From Erysipelotrichaceae bacterium (GTDB taxonomy: Bacteria > Bacillota_I > Bacilli_A > RFN20 > CAG-449): a DNA stretch of 32,208 nt. The notes beneath the pieces were generated by a model. It saw only the letters and a program-made list of their open reading frames with translations, was not told where the DNA came from and ran no database searches. How positions within the stretch are numbered: position 1 is the stretch's first letter; every line of letters begins with the position of its first letter. The stretch is taken from positions 1-32,208 of the forward strand of contig JALFBO010000004.1 in NCBI GenBank assembly GCA_022772105.1, in the 5' to 3' direction. A program made the position numbers and the translations under genes. Below, piece by piece: positions 15,513 through 23,885 of the stretch.

Positions 15513-16632
15513 ATAATGCGTTATGTTTTTTGACTATCTCTTTAATGTAGATATTATCTTTTTCCTCATAACCTTCACTAATAAATAATGTTTTATTTAT
15601 CGCTTTATTAATCATTATAGTTGCGGGTGTAGTATGAATAACTATTTCATTTTCAATATAATGAAGAATCTTAGCATCTATATTTTCATCTTTTGATTCA
15701 AAAGTGGTAATGGTAAAGTTTCTTTCATTTTGAATATATGAAATTGTCGCAAGAACTTCGTCTTTCTTTTTTACAAGGAAAATGTTTTCATCATCTTGAT
15801 ATAAGTATCTTTCTTTACGTAACTCCATCACATCAAAAAAATCTTTTGTGGTAATAACTTTTTTTATGTATATTCCATCTTTTGAAATTTGATTTTCTTT
15901 TTTTAAGAACCATAAATCAAAACTTTCTGAATTATTGAGCATATAGAGAAAATTATCTTTAGCTTGATCGTAAGAAGAATAAAGATTCAATGTTAACTTT
16001 TTAATATTCTCACGTTCTGTATTTTTATCATTGCCACATTGATTTTTAAAGGTAGGAATATTTTCTTTTTTTACTAAAGAAGCGATATCACTTTCTCGAG
16101 CATAAATAAGAGGTCGTATAAAGGTAAGATTAGTATTGGAAAGAAACATTTTAGGAGAGAAAGTGGCAACTCTTCCTCCGTATAATTCGTTCATTAGTAG
16201 CGTTTCAATCGCATCATCGCCATGATGAGCAAAGGCTACTTTATTACAATTTAATTGATGAGCCACCTTGTTTATCGATGCTTTTTTCATCCTAGAACAT
16301 ATAGAACAAGGAAGTAGACCTTTTGAGGAACGATGAACATTTAATATTTTGTATACATCTGTTGCGTCTTCAATATAAAGAGGGAAATTATTCTTCTTAC
16401 AATATTCTTGTAAAGGTTTAGTGTCGTTGCCTTCAAATCCTAAATCTAGAAAAATAGGGAAGAATTCAAATTTTTTATGAGGAAATTTTTGATAGATACT
16501 TAAAGCGTGAAGTAAGACCATGGAATCTTTTCCTCCTGATAAACCTAGAGCGATTCTATCTCCTTCTTGAATCATATTAAAATCTAAATCAGCTTTTCTA
16601 AGACAAGCAAGAATTTTTCTAAATGAACTCAT
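15511..16632 (-). CDS. TtcA-like tRNA thiolation PP-loop ATPase with extra C-terminal domain
   Basis: Residues 1-250 match the TtcA group, which uses ATP and an iron-sulphur cluster to make 2-thiocytidine in tRNA. The PP-loop SGGKDS is at residues 32-37. Three cysteines that would hold the cluster are present: Cys109 and Cys112 in LLPCSICSRMKK and Cys199 in NQCG. Residues about 250-373 are an added domain: beta-rich, beginning KVITTKDFFDVMELRKERY and ending LFISEGYEEKDNIYIKEI, a layout that recalls a GNAT acetyltransferase but lacks a clear acetyl-CoA loop. The start has AGGAAATAG-type spacing to a weak site. It diverges from truB across a 66-bp gap. Confidence 0.8.
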   Translation of the reverse strand: MSSFRKILACLRKADLDFNMIQEGDRIALGLSGGKDSMVLLHALSIYQKFPHKKFEFFPIFLDLGFEGNDTKPLQEYCKKNNFPLYIEDATDVYKILNVHRSSKGLLPCSICSRMKKASINKVAHQLNCNKVAFAHHGDDAIETLLMNELYGGRVATFSPKMFLSNTNLTFIRPLIYARESDIASLVKKENIPTFKNQCGNDKNTERENIKKLTLNLYSSYDQAKDNFLYMLNNSESFDLWFLKKENQISKDGIYIKKVITTKDFFDVMELRKERYLYQDDENIFLVKKKDEVLATISYIQNERNFTITTFESKDENIDAKILHYIENEIVIHTTPATIMINKAINKTLFISEGYEEKDNIYIKEIVKKHNAL

Positions 16633-16659
16633 AAATACTATTTCCTTTTTCTTAAGTGA

Positions 16660-16675
16660 ATATATTATAATATAT
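16660..16675. promoter_or_regulatory. Palindromic -10 element shared by divergent ttcA-like and truB genes
   Basis: ATATATTATAATATAT is a perfect 16-base palindrome and reads TATAAT on both strands (16666-16671 plus; 16664-16669 minus). Neither side has a good -35. It is the only promoter-like sequence in the gap. Confidence 0.5.
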
Positions 16676-16698
16676 TTGCTAGCAAGGTGGTATTAAAA

Positions 16699-17544
16699 AT
16701 GGATGGTATTTTACTTGTAAATAAACCTATAGGAAGCACTTCACGCGATGTTGTTAATGCACTTATGAAGAAATTTAATACAAAAAAGATGGGCCATACT
16801 GGAACACTTGATCCTTTTGCTTCTGGTGTATTATTAATAAGCGTCGGTAGAGGCACAAAAATATCAACGTATGTAGAAGGTTTAGATAAAGAGTATGTCG
16901 CAGAATTAACTCTTGGAAAGGATACTGATACTTTAGATTTAGAAGGAAATGTAATTGATGAAAAAGATGTTAAATTACCTCTAGACAAAGAAAAAATAGA
17001 ACAAGTTTTTGCAAATTTTAGAGGAGAGATTACTCAAATTCCTCCTATGTATTCAGCTTTAAAAGTAGGTGGAGAGGAACTTTACAAAAAAGCAAGAAGA
17101 GGAGAAATTGTCGAAAGAAAAGAACGTCAAGTAACGATACATTCTTTAAAATTACTTTCTCTTCATGAAAATAAAATAATATTTAAAGTTGTATGCTCTA
17201 AAGGAACTTACATTCGTACTTTAGGTAATGATATTGCTCATAGTTTAGGCGAATGTGGCCATTTGACAATGCTTACAAGAACTAGGGTTGGAAAATATAA
17301 AATTGAAGATGCTAAAAGTATTGAAGATATTCAAGAAAATGATGTATATTCACTTGAGGATGCTTTATCCTATATGAGTCAAATTATTGTATCAGGGGAT
17401 TTAGAAAAGAAAGTATTAAACGGAGTGGCGCTTAAACTTGTGGGTGAAGATTTATTGCTTATTAAGGACATTAACGGCAAAGCGCTTGCGCTATATAGAA
17501 AAGAAAGTGATGGAAAACATCATTGTTTACGAGGACTATTATGA
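16699..17544 (+). CDS. truB: tRNA pseudouridine-55 synthase
   Basis: Makes pseudouridine 55 in the T-loop of tRNA. The N-terminal DGILLVNKPIGSTSRDVV and MGHTGTLDPFASGVL are diagnostic; the second contains the catalytic Asp. Later family segments are IPPMYSALKVGGEELYKKAR, SKGTYIRTLGNDI and HLTMLTRTRVG. Length 281 residues, within the usual range, with a short C-terminal PUA-like tail. ATG 16699 is chosen because AAGGTGG lies 8 bases upstream; a GTG 12 bases earlier overlaps that site. The final ATGA overlaps the ribF start. Confidence 0.96.
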   Translation: MDGILLVNKPIGSTSRDVVNALMKKFNTKKMGHTGTLDPFASGVLLISVGRGTKISTYVEGLDKEYVAELTLGKDTDTLDLEGNVIDEKDVKLPLDKEKIEQVFANFRGEITQIPPMYSALKVGGEELYKKARRGEIVERKERQVTIHSLKLLSLHENKIIFKVVCSKGTYIRTLGNDIAHSLGECGHLTMLTRTRVGKYKIEDAKSIEDIQENDVYSLEDALSYMSQIIVSGDLEKKVLNGVALKLVGEDLLLIKDINGKALALYRKESDGKHHCLRGLL

Positions 17545-18449
17545 TAAAAGTTATTTATTTTGATATAAATAATCCTATTTCTTTGAAAGAGGATTTAAGT
17601 TTATGTCTTGGATATTTTGATGGTGTACATCTTGGACATATGAAATTAATTGAAGAAGCTAAAAAATCTCCTTTTAAAAAAGCGATGGTTACATTTTCTC
17701 TTAGCCCATATGACTTTCTTCATAATCAAAATAATAAAGTTATTACAACAGTTGATGATAAAAAAGAAATATTACAAAAGATTGGGTTTGATTATTTAAT
17801 CGTTTTAATAACTTCTAAAGAGCTATTATCTCTACGTAAAGACGAATTTATCAATCAAGTTTTAAGAAGGTTTAATCCCAAAAAGATCGTTTGTGGATTT
17901 GATTATTCCTTTGGCTATAAAGCCGAAGGTGATGTTTCTTATCTTAAGTCGATTCTGAATGATATTGAGATAATCACTATTGATGAATATTTAGTTAATG
18001 ACAAAAAGGCTTCATCAACACTAATTAAGGAATATATTGAAAATGGTAATTTAGATAAGGCTAATCAGATTCTTGGAAGACCTTATAAAATTAAAGGTAT
18101 CGTCAAAAAAGGTAATCAAATTGGAAGGACTCTTTCTTTTCCTACAGTCAATGTAAAAATCAGAAATGATTATGTAGTACCTTGTTTTGGTGTCTATGCT
18201 ACAAAGATTAAAGTAGAAGGTAAAGAATATATTGGTGTCACTAATGTTGGTATTCATCCAACTGTAGACAAATTGAATTGTCCAATCATTGAAACGCATA
18301 TTATATCATTTAATCAAGATATTTATTTTGAAGAAGTAGAAGTGGAGTTTTACTCATTTATTAGAAAAGAAAGAAAATTTGCTTCTTTAGAAGAACTAAA
18401 AAATCAAATTGCTTCCGATAAAGAAAAAATTATTGCTTATTTTCAATAA
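17541..18449 (+). CDS. ribF: Bifunctional riboflavin kinase / FAD synthetase
   Basis: Converts riboflavin to FMN and FMN to FAD. The N-terminal nucleotidyltransferase domain (about 1-175) has LGYFDGVHLGHMKLI, with the HxGH-type site, CGFDYSFGYKAEG, and an SSTLI segment. The C-terminal kinase domain (about 178-302) has GRPYKIKGIVKKGNQIGRTL and FPTVNV, and GVTNVGIHPTV with the usual Asn. Length 302 residues. The ATG overlaps the truB TGA (ATGA) with CGAGGA upstream, so the pair is translationally coupled. No FMN riboswitch is seen. Confidence 0.95.
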   Translation: MIKVIYFDINNPISLKEDLSLCLGYFDGVHLGHMKLIEEAKKSPFKKAMVTFSLSPYDFLHNQNNKVITTVDDKKEILQKIGFDYLIVLITSKELLSLRKDEFINQVLRRFNPKKIVCGFDYSFGYKAEGDVSYLKSILNDIEIITIDEYLVNDKKASSTLIKEYIENGNLDKANQILGRPYKIKGIVKKGNQIGRTLSFPTVNVKIRNDYVVPCFGVYATKIKVEGKEYIGVTNVGIHPTVDKLNCPIIETHIISFNQDIYFEEVEVEFYSFIRKERKFASLEELKNQIASDKEKIIAYFQ

Positions 18450-18453
18450 ACGC

Positions 18454-18482
18454 TTGAAAATTGATGAATAATTCTATATGAT
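18454..18482 (+). promoter_or_regulatory. Promoter of rpsO
   Basis: TTGAAA (18454-18459), 17 bases, TATGAT (18477-18482), directly after the ribF stop. Transcription would begin near 18489. Confidence 0.7.
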
Positions 18483-18488
18483 AATAGA

Positions 18489-18561
18489 CGCGACTTATCC
18501 TTAGATAAGAGGATTACTCCATCCCTTTTCCAGGAATAAGTTAAGAAAAATGCTTAATAGG
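18489..18561 (+). promoter_or_regulatory. Structured rpsO leader, possible S15 autoregulatory RNA
   Basis: CTTATC (18494-18499) forms a hairpin with GATAAG (18504-18509), CTTA loop. The same 5' arm could instead pair with ATAAGT downstream (within 18536-18541), and GGAT (18511-18514) can pair with ATCC (18521-18524). S15 represses its own mRNA through leader structures in several bacteria, but these are not conserved in sequence, so the role is inferred from position and from the exclusive pairings. Confidence 0.4.
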
Positions 18562-18572
18562 AGGATAAAAAA

Positions 18573-18842
18573 ATGGCATTAACAAAAGAACAAAAAGCTG
18601 CGATAATCGCAAAATACGGTGAAAACGAAAAAGATACAGGTTCTACAAAAGTTCAAATCGCACTTTTAACAGAACAAATCAATGCTTTAACTGCTCACTT
18701 AAAAGAAAATAAACACGATGGTTCAGGCCGTAAGGGTTTATTCGTCTTAGTCGGTAAAAGAAGAGGATTATTAGATTACTTAGCAAGCAATGACTACGAA
18801 GCATATACTTCTTTAATCGCTGATCTAAAGATTAGAAAGTAG
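18573..18842 (+). CDS. rpsO: 30S ribosomal protein S15
   Basis: Binds the central domain of 16S rRNA early in small-subunit assembly. 89 residues, the standard length. Recognised by KDTGSTKVQIALLTEQINAL, the HKHDGSGRKGL-type segment (NKHDGSGRKGL), LVGKRRGLLDYL and the C-terminal LIADLKIRK. AGGAGG is 8 bases before ATG. It has its own promoter, leader and terminator, although it keeps the Firmicutes order ribF-rpsO-(pnp). Confidence 0.98.
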   Translation: MALTKEQKAAIIAKYGENEKDTGSTKVQIALLTEQINALTAHLKENKHDGSGRKGLFVLVGKRRGLLDYLASNDYEAYTSLIADLKIRK

Positions 18843-18850
18843 CAATGTTA

Positions 18851-18878
18851 AAACAAATCGAAAGATTTGTTTTTTTTT
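18851..18878 (+). terminator. Rho-independent terminator of rpsO
   Basis: AAACAAATC (18851-18859), GAAA tetraloop, GATTTGTTT (18864-18872), T run to 18878. Confidence 0.88.
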
Positions 18879-18887
18879 GACAACAAA

Positions 18888-18916
18888 TTGCATTGTTATA
18901 CATAATCGCTTATAAT
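18888..18916 (+). promoter_or_regulatory. Promoter(s) of the DUF2628-like gene
   Basis: TTGCAT (18888-18893), 17 bases, TATAAT (18911-18916). An overlapping second candidate is TTGACA (18877-18882), 18 bases, CATAAT (18901-18906). Confidence 0.65.
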
Positions 18917-18950
18917 TATTCTAGAAATTTCAAGGGAAGGTGTTTAGATT

Positions 18951-19832
18951 ATGAAAGAAATTCATTTATCTGATAGACTTGGTCATGTTACATCGAAAAA
19001 GATTGGCTTTTCATGGTTACATTTCTTTTTTGGTCCTTTTTATTGCTTTGCAAGATTACATTTTATTCTAGGTATTATTGAACTACTTGTTATATATTAC
19101 TTTTTACCAATTCCAGGACTTGAATCCTTATCTGATGGTATTACTTCTTTAGTGGGATCAATGGTTAATGACTTAAGCCCATCATTTCAACAAAACTTAA
19201 ATCGTGTTCTTCTTGTTTTTAGAAGAGGTAATTATGCATTTGTTTCTGGATTTTTCCTCTTCTTTATTCATTTATTCCTTTCAAATTATGTGATGGGATT
19301 TTTCTTAAGAAGAGATTTAAGAAAAAAGCAATTAAGACCTGTTCAAGAACAAGATGCTCGTCTATTAATCAAATATATGGTTTGCGATGAAAAAATCTCT
19401 CTTGCTGAATCTTTTGATTTAAGACAATCTTCTTCTTTCAAATCAGCAGAAGAAAGTTGGTATGAAAATAACGCTAAAAGGATTAAGGGTGATAGAGCTA
19501 CTCGCTTTATGACACGATCTACAATTCTTTTCGCGGGAGATAAAGAAAATTTTGGTAAGAAAAAAGTGCCAGGAACACAAACTATTGAAATTGAATCCTG
19601 GAACGATAATTCATTTGGTGCATATAAAGAAAGCTTAAATAAAGAAACCAAACAAGATGACGAATTTTCTAACTTTACCGATTATAGTCAATTTATTCCA
19701 CAAGAACAAAAAGAAATCAAAGAGGAAGAACTTGTTCTTACAGAACCTGTAACAATGGAAATTAAATCAAGCGATTTAAACGAAGGATTCTTTTCCTCAA
19801 AAAAAGAAGATAAGGACGATTTTTCATTCTAG
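18951..19832 (+). CDS. DUF2628-like membrane protein with long cytoplasmic tail
   Basis: A 293-residue protein of unknown function. The first 40 residues, KKIGFSWLHFFFGPFYCFAR, carry the Phe/Trp-rich G-F-S-W-x-x-F-F-F-G-P motif seen in DUF2628-type membrane proteins. Three membrane segments follow, at about 22-42, 45-65 and 95-122. The remaining 160 residues are polar, mostly disordered, with several Ser/Asp/Lys-rich stretches and no motif I know. An AAGGGAAGGTG site precedes the ATG. It separates rpsO from pnp, which are normally adjacent, and has its own promoter and terminator, so it is a separate insertion in that order and not an operon partner. Confidence 0.65.
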   Translation: MKEIHLSDRLGHVTSKKIGFSWLHFFFGPFYCFARLHFILGIIELLVIYYFLPIPGLESLSDGITSLVGSMVNDLSPSFQQNLNRVLLVFRRGNYAFVSGFFLFFIHLFLSNYVMGFFLRRDLRKKQLRPVQEQDARLLIKYMVCDEKISLAESFDLRQSSSFKSAEESWYENNAKRIKGDRATRFMTRSTILFAGDKENFGKKKVPGTQTIEIESWNDNSFGAYKESLNKETKQDDEFSNFTDYSQFIPQEQKEIKEEELVLTEPVTMEIKSSDLNEGFFSSKKEDKDDFSF

Positions 19833-19838
19833 TTCATT

Positions 19839-19877
19839 AAGTAATTTCTAGTGAAAACTATGAGATTACTTTTTTTA
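19839..19877 (+). terminator. Rho-independent terminator after the DUF2628-like gene
   Basis: AAGTAAT (19839-19845) pairs with ATTACTT (19865-19871); an inner AGT-GAAA-ACT helix caps it; T run to 19877. The rest of the 208-base gap holds the pnp promoter. Confidence 0.75.
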
Positions 19878-19958
19878 TTTCTTTAATGAAAGGAAATAAT
19901 AAGATATGAAAATAATAAAATTATTTGTTTCGATAAAAAGAAAATTTATTATATTGTT

Positions 19959-19987
19959 TTGTCAAAATAAAGTTAAAAATATATATT
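19959..19987 (+). promoter_or_regulatory. Promoter of pnp
   Basis: TTGTCA (19959-19964), 17 bases, TATATT (19982-19987), about 55 bases before the pnp start. Confidence 0.6.
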
Positions 19988-20040
19988 TTTATATTTGTTT
20001 GTGCTAAACTTTAATAGTTAAAAAGGAGATTAAATTTTAA

Positions 20041-22209
20041 ATGTCAAAGAAAATTTTTGAATTAGACTTTGCAGGAAGAAAATTGAGCGTTGAAACAGGC
20101 GAAATAGCTAAACAAGCCGATGGTGCAGTTTTAGTTCGCTTGAATGATACCGTGATTTTATCCACAGTATGTGCTTCTGATGAACCAAAAGATGGCGATT
20201 TTTTCCCTTTAACCGTAGGTTATGAAGAGAAACAATACGCAGTTGGTAAAATTCCAGGAAGCTTTTTAAGAAGAGAAGGACGTCCAGGTGAACATGCAAC
20301 TTTAACAGCACGTTTAATCGATCGTCCAATTAGACCTATGTTTTCTGATGGTTTTAGAAATGAGGTTCAAATCGTTAACACAGTTATGTCAGTAGATATG
20401 GACTGTACACCAGAAATGACCGCGATGTTTGGTTCTTCATTATGCTTAGGAATTTCTGATATTCCATTTGATGGTCCAATCGCTGGTGTTTATGTTGGTA
20501 GAGTCGATGGAAAATTCATCATCGATCCAACAGTTGAAGAAAAAGAAAAATCAGACTTGTTTTTAGCGGTTGCTGGTACAGAGAAAGATGTAAACATGAT
20601 TGAAGCAGGTGCTAACCAACTTTCAGAAGAAGTTATGTTAGACGCTATTATGTTCGGTCATGAAGCAATTAAAGAATTATGCCGTTTCCAAAAAGAAATT
20701 ATTAAAGAAATTGGTAAAGAAAAAAGACAAGTTAAACTTTATGAAGTATCTAAAGAAATCAATGATCATGTTCGTGAAGTAGCGCAAGAAAGATTAGTTA
20801 AAGCAGTATCAATTGTCGATAAACTTGAAAGATATAGTGCTATTGACAAGATTAATAACGAAGTCAGAGCTTTCTATGAAGAAAAAGAATATAAAGATCA
20901 AAAAGAAAAGAATGCAACTATGATGCAAGTTAATGATATTCTTGAACATATTGTTGCTGAAGAAGTAAGAAGATTAATTACTGAAGAGAAGATTAGACCA
21001 GATGGTAGAAAGGTAGACGAAATTCGTCCTCTTGATGCACAAGTTGATCTTTTACCAAGAGTACATGGTTCTGCAATGTTTACTCGTGGACAAACTCAAG
21101 TTATTTCCGTTTGTACATTAGGTCCTAAAACTGATGAACAAATTATCGATAACTTATCTCCAGAAGATTCTAAACGCTGGATGCATCATTATAATTTCCC
21201 ACCTTATTCAGTTGGTGAAATTGGAAGAATGGGATCTCCAGGAAGAAGAGAAATTGGTCATGGTGCTTTAGGTGAAAGAGCATTATCATATGTTATCCCT
21301 TCAGAAGAAGAATTCCCATACACAATTAGATGTGTCGCGGAAGTTGTTGAATCAAATGGTTCATCTTCACAAGCTTCTATCTGTGCTTCATGTATGGCCT
21401 TAATGGCAGCAGGTGTTCCTATTAAAGCACCAGTTGCAGGTATTGCTATGGGATTAATTTCATCAGGACCATTAGATGGAAATCATCCATATACAATTTT
21501 AACTGATATTCAAGGTATGGAAGACCACTATGGCGACATGGACTTCAAAGTTGCTGGTACTAAAGATGGTATCACCGCTTTACAAATGGATATTAAAGTT
21601 AAAGGTATTACTAAAGAAGTTCTTGCTGAAGCATTAGCACAAGCTCATAAAGCTAGAGAAGAAATTATGGCTTGCATGATGAAAGCAATTTCTAAACCAA
21701 GAGAAGATGTTGGAAAATATGCTCCAAAAGTTGGTCAAACAAATATACCTGTTGATAAGATTAAAGATGTTATTGGTTCTCAAGGTAAAGTTATTAATGA
21801 CATTATTGAAAAATGTGATGGCGTTAAGATTGATATCGATGACAATGGTCACGTTGTAATTTACCATATGGAAAGAGAACCAATTAATAAAGCTCTTGCT
21901 ATGATTGAAAATATCATTCGTGAAGCAAAGGTGGGCGAAATTTATGACGCTAAAGTCGTTCGTATTGAATCATTTGGTTGCTTTGTAAATCTATTTGGTG
22001 ATGTTGATGGCTTATGTCACGTATCTCGTCTTGCTTGGGAAAGAGTCAACCATCCAAAAGATGTGGTTAAATTAGGACAAACTTTAAAAGTTATTGTTAC
22101 TGATATTGATGAAAAGGGAAGAGTAAATGTTTCTCATAAGGAATTTGCTCCTAAACCAGTAAAAAAAGAAACTCCTAAAGTAGAAGAAAATAACGAAAAA
22201 GCTGAATAA
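20041..22209 (+). CDS. pnp: Polyribonucleotide nucleotidyltransferase (PNPase)
   Basis: A 3'-5' phosphorolytic exoribonuclease and core RNA-decay enzyme. Two RNase PH domains (about 1-230 and 315-545) flank a helical domain; the second has [25 protein letters not shown] and the active-site segment [14 protein letters not shown] with its two aspartates. A KH domain follows ([20 protein letters not shown], about 560-610), then an S1 domain ([19 protein letters not shown], about 630-700). 722 residues is typical. AAGGAG lies 12 bases before ATG, a slightly long spacing. The protein ends in a short Lys/Glu tail. Confidence 0.97.
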   Translation: MSKKIFELDFAGRKLSVETGEIAKQADGAVLVRLNDTVILSTVCASDEPKDGDFFPLTVGYEEKQYAVGKIPGSFLRREGRPGEHATLTARLIDRPIRPMFSDGFRNEVQIVNTVMSVDMDCTPEMTAMFGSSLCLGISDIPFDGPIAGVYVGRVDGKFIIDPTVEEKEKSDLFLAVAGTEKDVNMIEAGANQLSEEVMLDAIMFGHEAIKELCRFQKEIIKEIGKEKRQVKLYEVSKEINDHVREVAQERLVKAVSIVDKLERYSAIDKINNEVRAFYEEKEYKDQKEKNATMMQVNDILEHIVAEEVRRLITEEKIRPDGRKVDEIRPLDAQVDLLPRVHGSAMFTRGQTQVISVCTLGPKTDEQIIDNLSPEDSKRWMHHYNFPPYSVGEIGRMGSPGRREIGHGALGERALSYVIPSEEEFPYTIRCVAEVVESNGSSSQASICASCMALMAAGVPIKAPVAGIAMGLISSGPLDGNHPYTILTDIQGMEDHYGDMDFKVAGTKDGITALQMDIKVKGITKEVLAEALAQAHKAREEIMACMMKAISKPREDVGKYAPKVGQTNIPVDKIKDVIGSQGKVINDIIEKCDGVKIDIDDNGHVVIYHMEREPINKALAMIENIIREAKVGEIYDAKVVRIESFGCFVNLFGDVDGLCHVSRLAWERVNHPKDVVKLGQTLKVIVTDIDEKGRVNVSHKEFAPKPVKKETPKVEENNEKAE

Positions 22210-22215
22210 AAAAAT

Positions 22216-22249
22216 AAATCTAGAATCAATCTTCGATTCTAGATTTTTT
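22216..22249. terminator. Bidirectional terminator between pnp and the VanZ/Ig gene
   Basis: A 12-bp perfect stem (22216-22227 with 22235-22246), 7-base loop, T run after it and A run before it. It covers the last codons of the minus-strand gene. Confidence 0.85.
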
Positions 22250-23860
22250 ATTTTGTTGGTTTTTAATATTATTTTTATGCTTTTTTGATAATATTTTAAT
22301 TAAGAATATAGTAAATACAATAATTATTCCAAGATTAAATCCTAGCATATCAATTCCAATATCGCTTAATGCACAAGTTCTTTCTGGTGTAAAATATTGA
22401 ATGATCTCACTTAGGCAAGCTAGATATAATCCGCTACACTCGGATAGGATTAAAGAGATATGAGTTTCCTTTTCATTTAAAGTTGAAATCAAGAATAAGG
22501 AAAGGAATAGGGCGTTAAGTGTAAACAACAGAAAGTGTCCGAAAGCTTTTCTAATTATTAAAGTAAAGGATTTGATTTCTTTGGCAAAATCTTTGTTGAT
22601 TACACTTATATATAATCTAAGAGAAAATGATTCATCTTCATCAGAACTAATTATATCAATATAACAAGATCCTTTTTGGAGAACAGAAATAGTGTTATTA
22701 TCATAAACTTTGATAATAGATGGATTTGAAGATGTTATACGCACATCCTTTAAAGTAGTGGATGAAAAATAGTCTAAATCAATATTGTAAGAACATTTGT
22801 TTTCAAGAAGAAATGTATCATCTTGTTGTTTAGCTTTAATACTAGCGTTAAAACCCAAATGATTTTTTACTTTTAAAGTGACGATAGACTCTAGAGAATC
22901 ATCATATAAAGAAATTGCTTTAATAGTAATTAAAGGAGCGCTTTTCTTTAAGATAGTAACTTTTCCTTCATTACTTATCTTACAAGAAGGATAATCAGTT
23001 TCGTATTTTACAAATTTAAAACTTGTATTGGATGGGTAATAAGATACATTTAAATCATATGTTTGGCCTACATAAATATCTTCATTAAGATTTATTTTTA
23101 ATGAGTCGATATCAATAAGAGAATCATCGGTTTTTTGCTCAACTTTTATATAATTAAAAACTTCCTTATTTGCATTAGAAAATGCGTATAGTTGATATGG
23201 TTCTGAAGAGTAATTTTTAATATGTAATATGTTGTTATCTATAAGTTCTAAAGATCCATTGTCATATACAAAAGTTGAATCATCTTTAATATAGTAAGAT
23301 ACTGTTTTATTCGTGGTGTTTTCAGGAAGGATAGTTGCATCTAAATAAATATATTCTCCTTCTTTTATTGTTAAGGTATTGTTAATAATAGATGAAGAAG
23401 AAATAGATAAAGAAGTTGGTAAAACATCTTCTACTTCTAAAAGGAACTCTTTTTCTAATAATATATTTTTTTCAGGAATAGAAAGCGAACTTTTTAATGT
23501 GACTTGTCCTTGTTTTAAACAGTTTACAAATCCTTTTTCGTCGATTGTTGCAATAGATGAATCAGAACTTTCAAAAGTCACATTTTTAAAAGTAGAATTT
23601 TCAGGAAGCACCTTATATTCTAAAAGGAATGAAGATGAAGTGAAAGATTTATTCACTTCTTTTACTTCTAAAGAAGTAGGGTAAACATTACGCGAGTAAA
23701 TGTTCTTGGTAGCATTGTATACGCTACTTATGATATTGCTTACAAAATTTGATTGTGAGGAAGAAGAACTTCCTGGAAGAGCAGCTTCGCTTAGTATAAT
23801 TATTGAAGTTAATAGAAAAAGAAGGAAATTAGTTCTTTGGAATATTTTCTTTTTATCCAT
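22226..23860 (-). CDS. VanZ-family membrane protein with Ig-like domains inserted in its first loop
   Basis: The N-terminus has one membrane helix (about 11-29) ending in EAALPGSSSSSQSNFVS, the S-S-x-Q-S sequence that follows helix 1 in VanZ proteins. Residues about 60-425 form four beta-rich repeats of the bacterial Ig-like (BIG2) type, for example VLPENSTFKNVTFESSDSSI followed by ATIDEKGFVNCLKQG. The C-terminus (about 440-530) returns to VanZ: RKAFGHFLLFTL, then SEIIQYFTPERTCALSDIGI and a final helix. VanZ itself was named from low-level teicoplanin resistance, with unknown chemistry. The Ig part should be outside the cell. It is 25 bases downstream of the CNNM gene, in one operon. Cell-surface or cell-wall contact is inferred. 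Confidence 0.75.
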   Translation of the reverse strand: MDKKKIFQRTNFLLFLLTSIIILSEAALPGSSSSSQSNFVSNIISSVYNATKNIYSRNVYPTSLEVKEVNKSFTSSSFLLEYKVLPENSTFKNVTFESSDSSIATIDEKGFVNCLKQGQVTLKSSLSIPEKNILLEKEFLLEVEDVLPTSLSISSSSIINNTLTIKEGEYIYLDATILPENTTNKTVSYYIKDDSTFVYDNGSLELIDNNILHIKNYSSEPYQLYAFSNANKEVFNYIKVEQKTDDSLIDIDSLKINLNEDIYVGQTYDLNVSYYPSNTSFKFVKYETDYPSCKISNEGKVTILKKSAPLITIKAISLYDDSLESIVTLKVKNHLGFNASIKAKQQDDTFLLENKCSYNIDLDYFSSTTLKDVRITSSNPSIIKVYDNNTISVLQKGSCYIDIISSDEDESFSLRLYISVINKDFAKEIKSFTLIIRKAFGHFLLFTLNALFLSLFLISTLNEKETHISLILSECSGLYLACLSEIIQYFTPERTCALSDIGIDMLGFNLGIIIVFTIFLIKILSKKHKNNIKNQQNKKSRIED

Positions 23861-23885
23861 GAATAAATCCTCCTTTTATAATATA

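Noticed and set aside
17450-17560. Possible FMN riboswitch before ribF
   Set aside because: ribF overlaps truB by four bases; there is no non-coding leader.
19906-20007. A 33-codon ORF before pnp with an AAAGGAAA site upstream
   Set aside because: The sequence is almost entirely A/T-driven (Ile, Lys, Phe) and it runs through the best pnp promoter; the ribosome site is poorly spaced. Likely chance.
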